This document shows positions 61,678-64,000 of a stretch of 64,000 nt of DNA, piece after piece. The stretch is from assembly GCF_016805305.1 (NCBI RefSeq), contig NZ_JAERQN010000007.1:62001-126000 (forward strand), written 5' to 3'. Every line of letters starts with the position of its first letter. The first letter of the stretch is position 1. The DNA is from Falsiroseomonas ponticola. GTDB lineage: Bacteria > Pseudomonadota > Alphaproteobacteria > Acetobacterales > Acetobacteraceae. The position numbers and the translations under genes were made by a program. A model generated the notes under the pieces. It made no database searches, was not told where the DNA came from, and was given only the letters and a program-made list of their open reading frames with translations.

Positions 61678-62712
61678 ATGAACCTTGCGAAGATGGGCGC
61701 CGCGATCGGCGCCGCGATGTTGGGTGCGCTGACCGTCGCGCCGGCCCTGGCGCAGCCCGCGGCCAGCGCCGACACGGTGGCCGCGATCCGCGCGCGCGGG
61801 CAGCTCGTCTGCTCCCACGCGCCGTCCACCGTCGGCTTCTCGCTGCCGGACAGCCAGGGCGTGTGGCGCGGCATCGACGTGGATTACTGCCGCGCCGTCG
61901 CGGCCGCGATCCTGGGCGATGGCAGCCGCATCCGCGTGGTCCCCTCCTCCACCCAGCAGCGCTTCACCATGCTGCAATCCGGCGAGATCGACCTGCTGGT
62001 GCGCAGCACCACCTGGACGCTGGCGCGGGAAGCCTCGCTCGGCTTCGAATTCGCCGCCATCAACGTCTATGACGGCCAGGGCTTCATGGTGCACCGCGAC
62101 AGCGGCGTGACCTCCGCCCGCCAGCTGGATGGCGCGACGGTCTGCGTGCAGCCCGGCACGACGACCGAGCTGAACATGGCGGACTTCTTCCGCGCCAACC
62201 GCCTGCGCTTCACGCCGGTGGTGATCGAGAGCATCGAGGAGATCCGCAACGCCTTCATCTCCCGCCGCTGCGACGCCTATACCAACGACGCGTCCTCCCT
62301 CGCCTCCTTCGCCGCGAGCCAGGGGGCGAATGCGAACCGCTACCTGCTGCTGCCGGAGATCATCAGCAAGGAGCCGCTGGGCCCGGTGGTCCGCAAGGGC
62401 GACTGGCGCTTCTTCGACATCGTGCGCTGGACCCATTTCGCGCTGGTGACGGCGGAGGAGTTCGGCATCACCCAGGCGAATGTGGATACCTTCCTGACCA
62501 GCAACAACCCGGACATCCAGCGCTTCGTGGGCCGCACCGGCGACCTGGGCCGCATGCTGGGGCTGGAGAACGACTGGGCGGTGAAGATCATCCGCGCGGT
62601 GGGCAACTACGGCGAGATCTGGGAGCGCAACATGACGCCGATCGGCTTCCCGCGCGGCATCAACAACCTCTGGACCCGCGGTGGGCTGCAATACGCGCCG
62701 CCGATGCGCTGA
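61678..62712 (+). CDS. Amino acid ABC transporter substrate-binding protein (AapJ/GltI-like), copy 1
   Basis: A 344-residue periplasmic binding protein with leader ending in LAQPA. It shows the family-3 signature GVWRGIDVDYCRAVAAAILGD, EIDLLVRSTTWTLARE and LLPEIISKEPLGPVVRKGD, and closes with NNLWTRGGLQYAPPMR, as in AapJ/BztA general L-amino-acid binding proteins. No permease or ATPase is in view, so it is an orphan or its transporter lies beyond 64000. A GGGAGAG site precedes the ATG. It is followed by a strong terminator and then a close paralogue. Confidence 0.9.
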   Translation: MNLAKMGAAIGAAMLGALTVAPALAQPAASADTVAAIRARGQLVCSHAPSTVGFSLPDSQGVWRGIDVDYCRAVAAAILGDGSRIRVVPSSTQQRFTMLQSGEIDLLVRSTTWTLAREASLGFEFAAINVYDGQGFMVHRDSGVTSARQLDGATVCVQPGTTTELNMADFFRANRLRFTPVVIESIEEIRNAFISRRCDAYTNDASSLASFAASQGANANRYLLLPEIISKEPLGPVVRKGDWRFFDIVRWTHFALVTAEEFGITQANVDTFLTSNNPDIQRFVGRTGDLGRMLGLENDWAVKIIRAVGNYGEIWERNMTPIGFPRGINNLWTRGGLQYAPPMR

Positions 62713-62739
62713 GCATCGCGCCACGGGCCATGGCTTTCC

Positions 62740-62775
62740 GGGGGCGGCGGGCGACCGCCGCCCCCTTCTTCGTTT
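62740..62775 (+). terminator. Intrinsic terminator between the paralogous binding-protein genes
   Basis: A perfect 11-bp stem GGGGGCGGCGG / CCGCCGCCCCC encloses a GCGA (GNRA) tetraloop and is followed by the T-rich TTCTTCGTTT. It lies 27 bp after copy 1 and 13 bp before copy 2, so copy 2 needs read-through or its own promoter within a very short space. Confidence 0.85.
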
Positions 62776-62788
62776 AGGGACAACAGGC

Positions 62789-63811
62789 ATGAAACGCTTC
62801 CTCGCCGGCGCCGTCGCGCTGCTGGCTTCCGCCCTTCCGGCGCTGGCGCAGGCGCCGGCGGCGCCCGCCGATACCGTCGCCGCCATCCGCGCCCGCGGGC
62901 AGCTGGCCTGCGGCGTCACGCCGAACACCATCGGCTTCGCGACGCCCGACGGCCGCGGCGTGTTCCGGGGCCTCGATGCCGATTACTGCCGCGCCGTCGC
63001 CGCCGCGCTGCTGGGCGATCCGGAAAAGGTGCGCTTCGTGCCGCTTTCCGCGCAGCAGCGCTTCACGGCGCTGCAGGCGGGCGAGATCGACCTGCTGGTG
63101 CGCGCCACCACCTGGACCCTGTCGCGGGAGGCGCAGCTCGGCCTGGTCTTCGCCGGCGTCAACTACTACGACGGCAACGGCTTCATGGTGCGCCGCAGCC
63201 TCGGCGTCACTTCCGCCACGCAGCTCGATGGCGCGAGCGTCTGCCTGCAATCCGGATCGACGACGGAGCTGAACGTCGCCGACTATTTCCGCGCCAACCG
63301 CATGCGGCTGCAGCCCGTGCTGTTCGACAACATCGAGGAGATCCGCTCCTCCTTCGTCGCGGGGCGCTGCGATGCCTATTCGTCGGATACCTCGACGCTC
63401 GCGGCCTTCCGCGCGGGGCAGGGGGCGCAGGCCGGTGACTACGTGCTGCTGCCGGAGGTGATCAGCAAGGAACCGCTTGGGCCGCTGGTGCGGAAGGGCG
63501 ATTTCCGCTGGTTCGACATCGTCCGCTGGACCCATTTCGCGCTGGTGACGGCGGAGGAGATGGGCATCACCCAGGCCAATGTGGACAGCTTCCTGACCAG
63601 CACCAACCCGGATGTGCAGCGCTTCACGGGCCGCACCGGCGACCTTGGCCGGATGCTGGGGCTGGAGAATGACTGGGCGGTGCGCGTGGTGCGCAGCGTC
63701 GGCAATTTCGGGGAGATGTGGGAGCGCCACATCACGCCGCTCGGCTCCCCGCGGGGCATCAACAACCTCTGGACGCGTGGCGGGCTGCAATACGCGCCGC
63801 CGATGCGGTGA
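62789..63811 (+). CDS. Amino acid ABC transporter substrate-binding protein (AapJ/GltI-like), copy 2
   Basis: A 340-residue paralogue of copy 1 that matches it closely along its length, for example AQQRFTALQAGEIDLLVRATTWTL, LLPEVISKEPLGPLVRKGD and an identical NNLWTRGGLQYAPPMR ending. The signal peptide is MKRFLAGAVALLASALPALAQ. Differences cluster in the first lobe (LGLVFAGVNYYDGNGF against LGFEFAAINVYDGQGF), so ligand preference may differ. This looks like a tandem duplication. The start at 62789 follows AGGGACAAC. Confidence 0.9.
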   Translation: MKRFLAGAVALLASALPALAQAPAAPADTVAAIRARGQLACGVTPNTIGFATPDGRGVFRGLDADYCRAVAAALLGDPEKVRFVPLSAQQRFTALQAGEIDLLVRATTWTLSREAQLGLVFAGVNYYDGNGFMVRRSLGVTSATQLDGASVCLQSGSTTELNVADYFRANRMRLQPVLFDNIEEIRSSFVAGRCDAYSSDTSTLAAFRAGQGAQAGDYVLLPEVISKEPLGPLVRKGDFRWFDIVRWTHFALVTAEEMGITQANVDSFLTSTNPDVQRFTGRTGDLGRMLGLENDWAVRVVRSVGNFGEMWERHITPLGSPRGINNLWTRGGLQYAPPMR

Positions 63812-63823
63812 GGTGACCGCGCC

Positions 63824-63855
63824 TGGCCCTTCCCGGCGCGGGCCGGGAAGGGCCA
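63824..63855 (+). terminator. Perfect 14-bp hairpin after copy 2
   Basis: TGGCCCTTCCCGGC and its exact inverse enclose a GCGG loop, 12 bp past the stop. No T-run follows, and the next gene starts 10 bp later, so it may stall or protect the transcript end. Confidence 0.55.
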
Positions 63856-63865
63856 TGATCGGCGG

Positions 63866-64000
63866 ATGATCCGCCATGTCCGCACGCCGGTCCTCGACAT
63901 CGCCTATGAGGAAAGCGGCCCGCCGGATGGCCCGCCCGTCGTGCTGCTGCACGGCTTTCCCTATGCGCCGCGCGCCTATGACGCGGTGGTGGCCAGGCTG
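63866..64000 (+). CDS. Alpha/beta hydrolase, N-terminal fragment
   Basis: The last 45 codons in view begin MIRHVRTPVLDIAYEESGP and continue PPVVLLHGFPYAPRAYD, the oxyanion-hole HGFP motif of alpha/beta hydrolases such as epoxide hydrolases or esterases. The gene runs off the window, so the catalytic triad cannot be seen. It is 54 bp after the second binding-protein gene. Confidence 0.8.
   Translation, partial: MIRHVRTPVLDIAYEESGPPDGPPVVLLHGFPYAPRAYDAVVARL

Overview
The window is very GC-rich chromosomal DNA with tightly packed genes, many 4-bp ATGA/GTGA overlaps and several Bug (tripartite tricarboxylate, TTT) substrate-binding proteins. Together with the guaB, rsmB and guaA neighbourhood and a CCA-encoding tRNA-Gln, this suggests an alphaproteobacterium of the Acetobacteraceae (Roseomonas-like). 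That assignment is inference from gene content and base composition; no 16S gene is present.

Layout. 1-2262: end of a peptide/nickel-type ABC operon (permease, two ATPases). 2266-3741: an HD-GYP protein and an OmpR-type response regulator, facing a GH8 endoglucanase and an MlaA-like protein (3886-5780). 5781-13208: a LacI-regulated operon read leftward, made of a sugar-type ABC importer, a bicupin and a MetE-like methyltransferase, with a near-perfect 22-bp operator in front of the first gene. 13302-14857: a thiolase-fold protein with its DUF35 partner. 15198-18979: a periplasmic-type three-subunit molybdenum hydroxylase. 19105-24676: two orphan Bug proteins, a degradative HMG-CoA reductase, a MocR-type regulator and an AhpD-like protein. 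24725-36831: tRNA-Gln and housekeeping genes (Ppx/GppA, RlmE, GuaB, SPOR lipoprotein, RsmB-like methylase, GuaA).

36820-47407 is a genomic island inserted in the last codons of guaA. It is bounded by a 13-bp direct repeat (12 of 13 identical) and begins with a tyrosine integrase. Its cargo is unlike the host backbone: a chimeric SNF2-helicase/type III-like nuclease that looks like the fused remains of restriction genes, two unrecognised proteins, two tiny overlapping ORFs, a catalytic-domain-only tyrosine recombinase and an AT-richer SIR2-like gene that may be an anti-phage protein. Insertion also appears to have replaced the end of the convergent gene on the right.

47390-64000 returns to backbone: a tctBA/tctC tricarboxylate-type transporter, TerC and DUF4112 proteins, a small autotransporter with 25-residue repeats, 3-methyladenine glycosylase, a run of overlapping genes (exported protein, SDR-DoxX fusion, DUF2269, AraC regulator), a 185-bp MITE-like inverted repeat, an isochorismatase, an ArsC-like protein, a DUF900-type hydrolase and two tandem paralogous amino-acid-binding proteins separated by a strong intrinsic terminator. 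The window ends inside an alpha/beta hydrolase gene.
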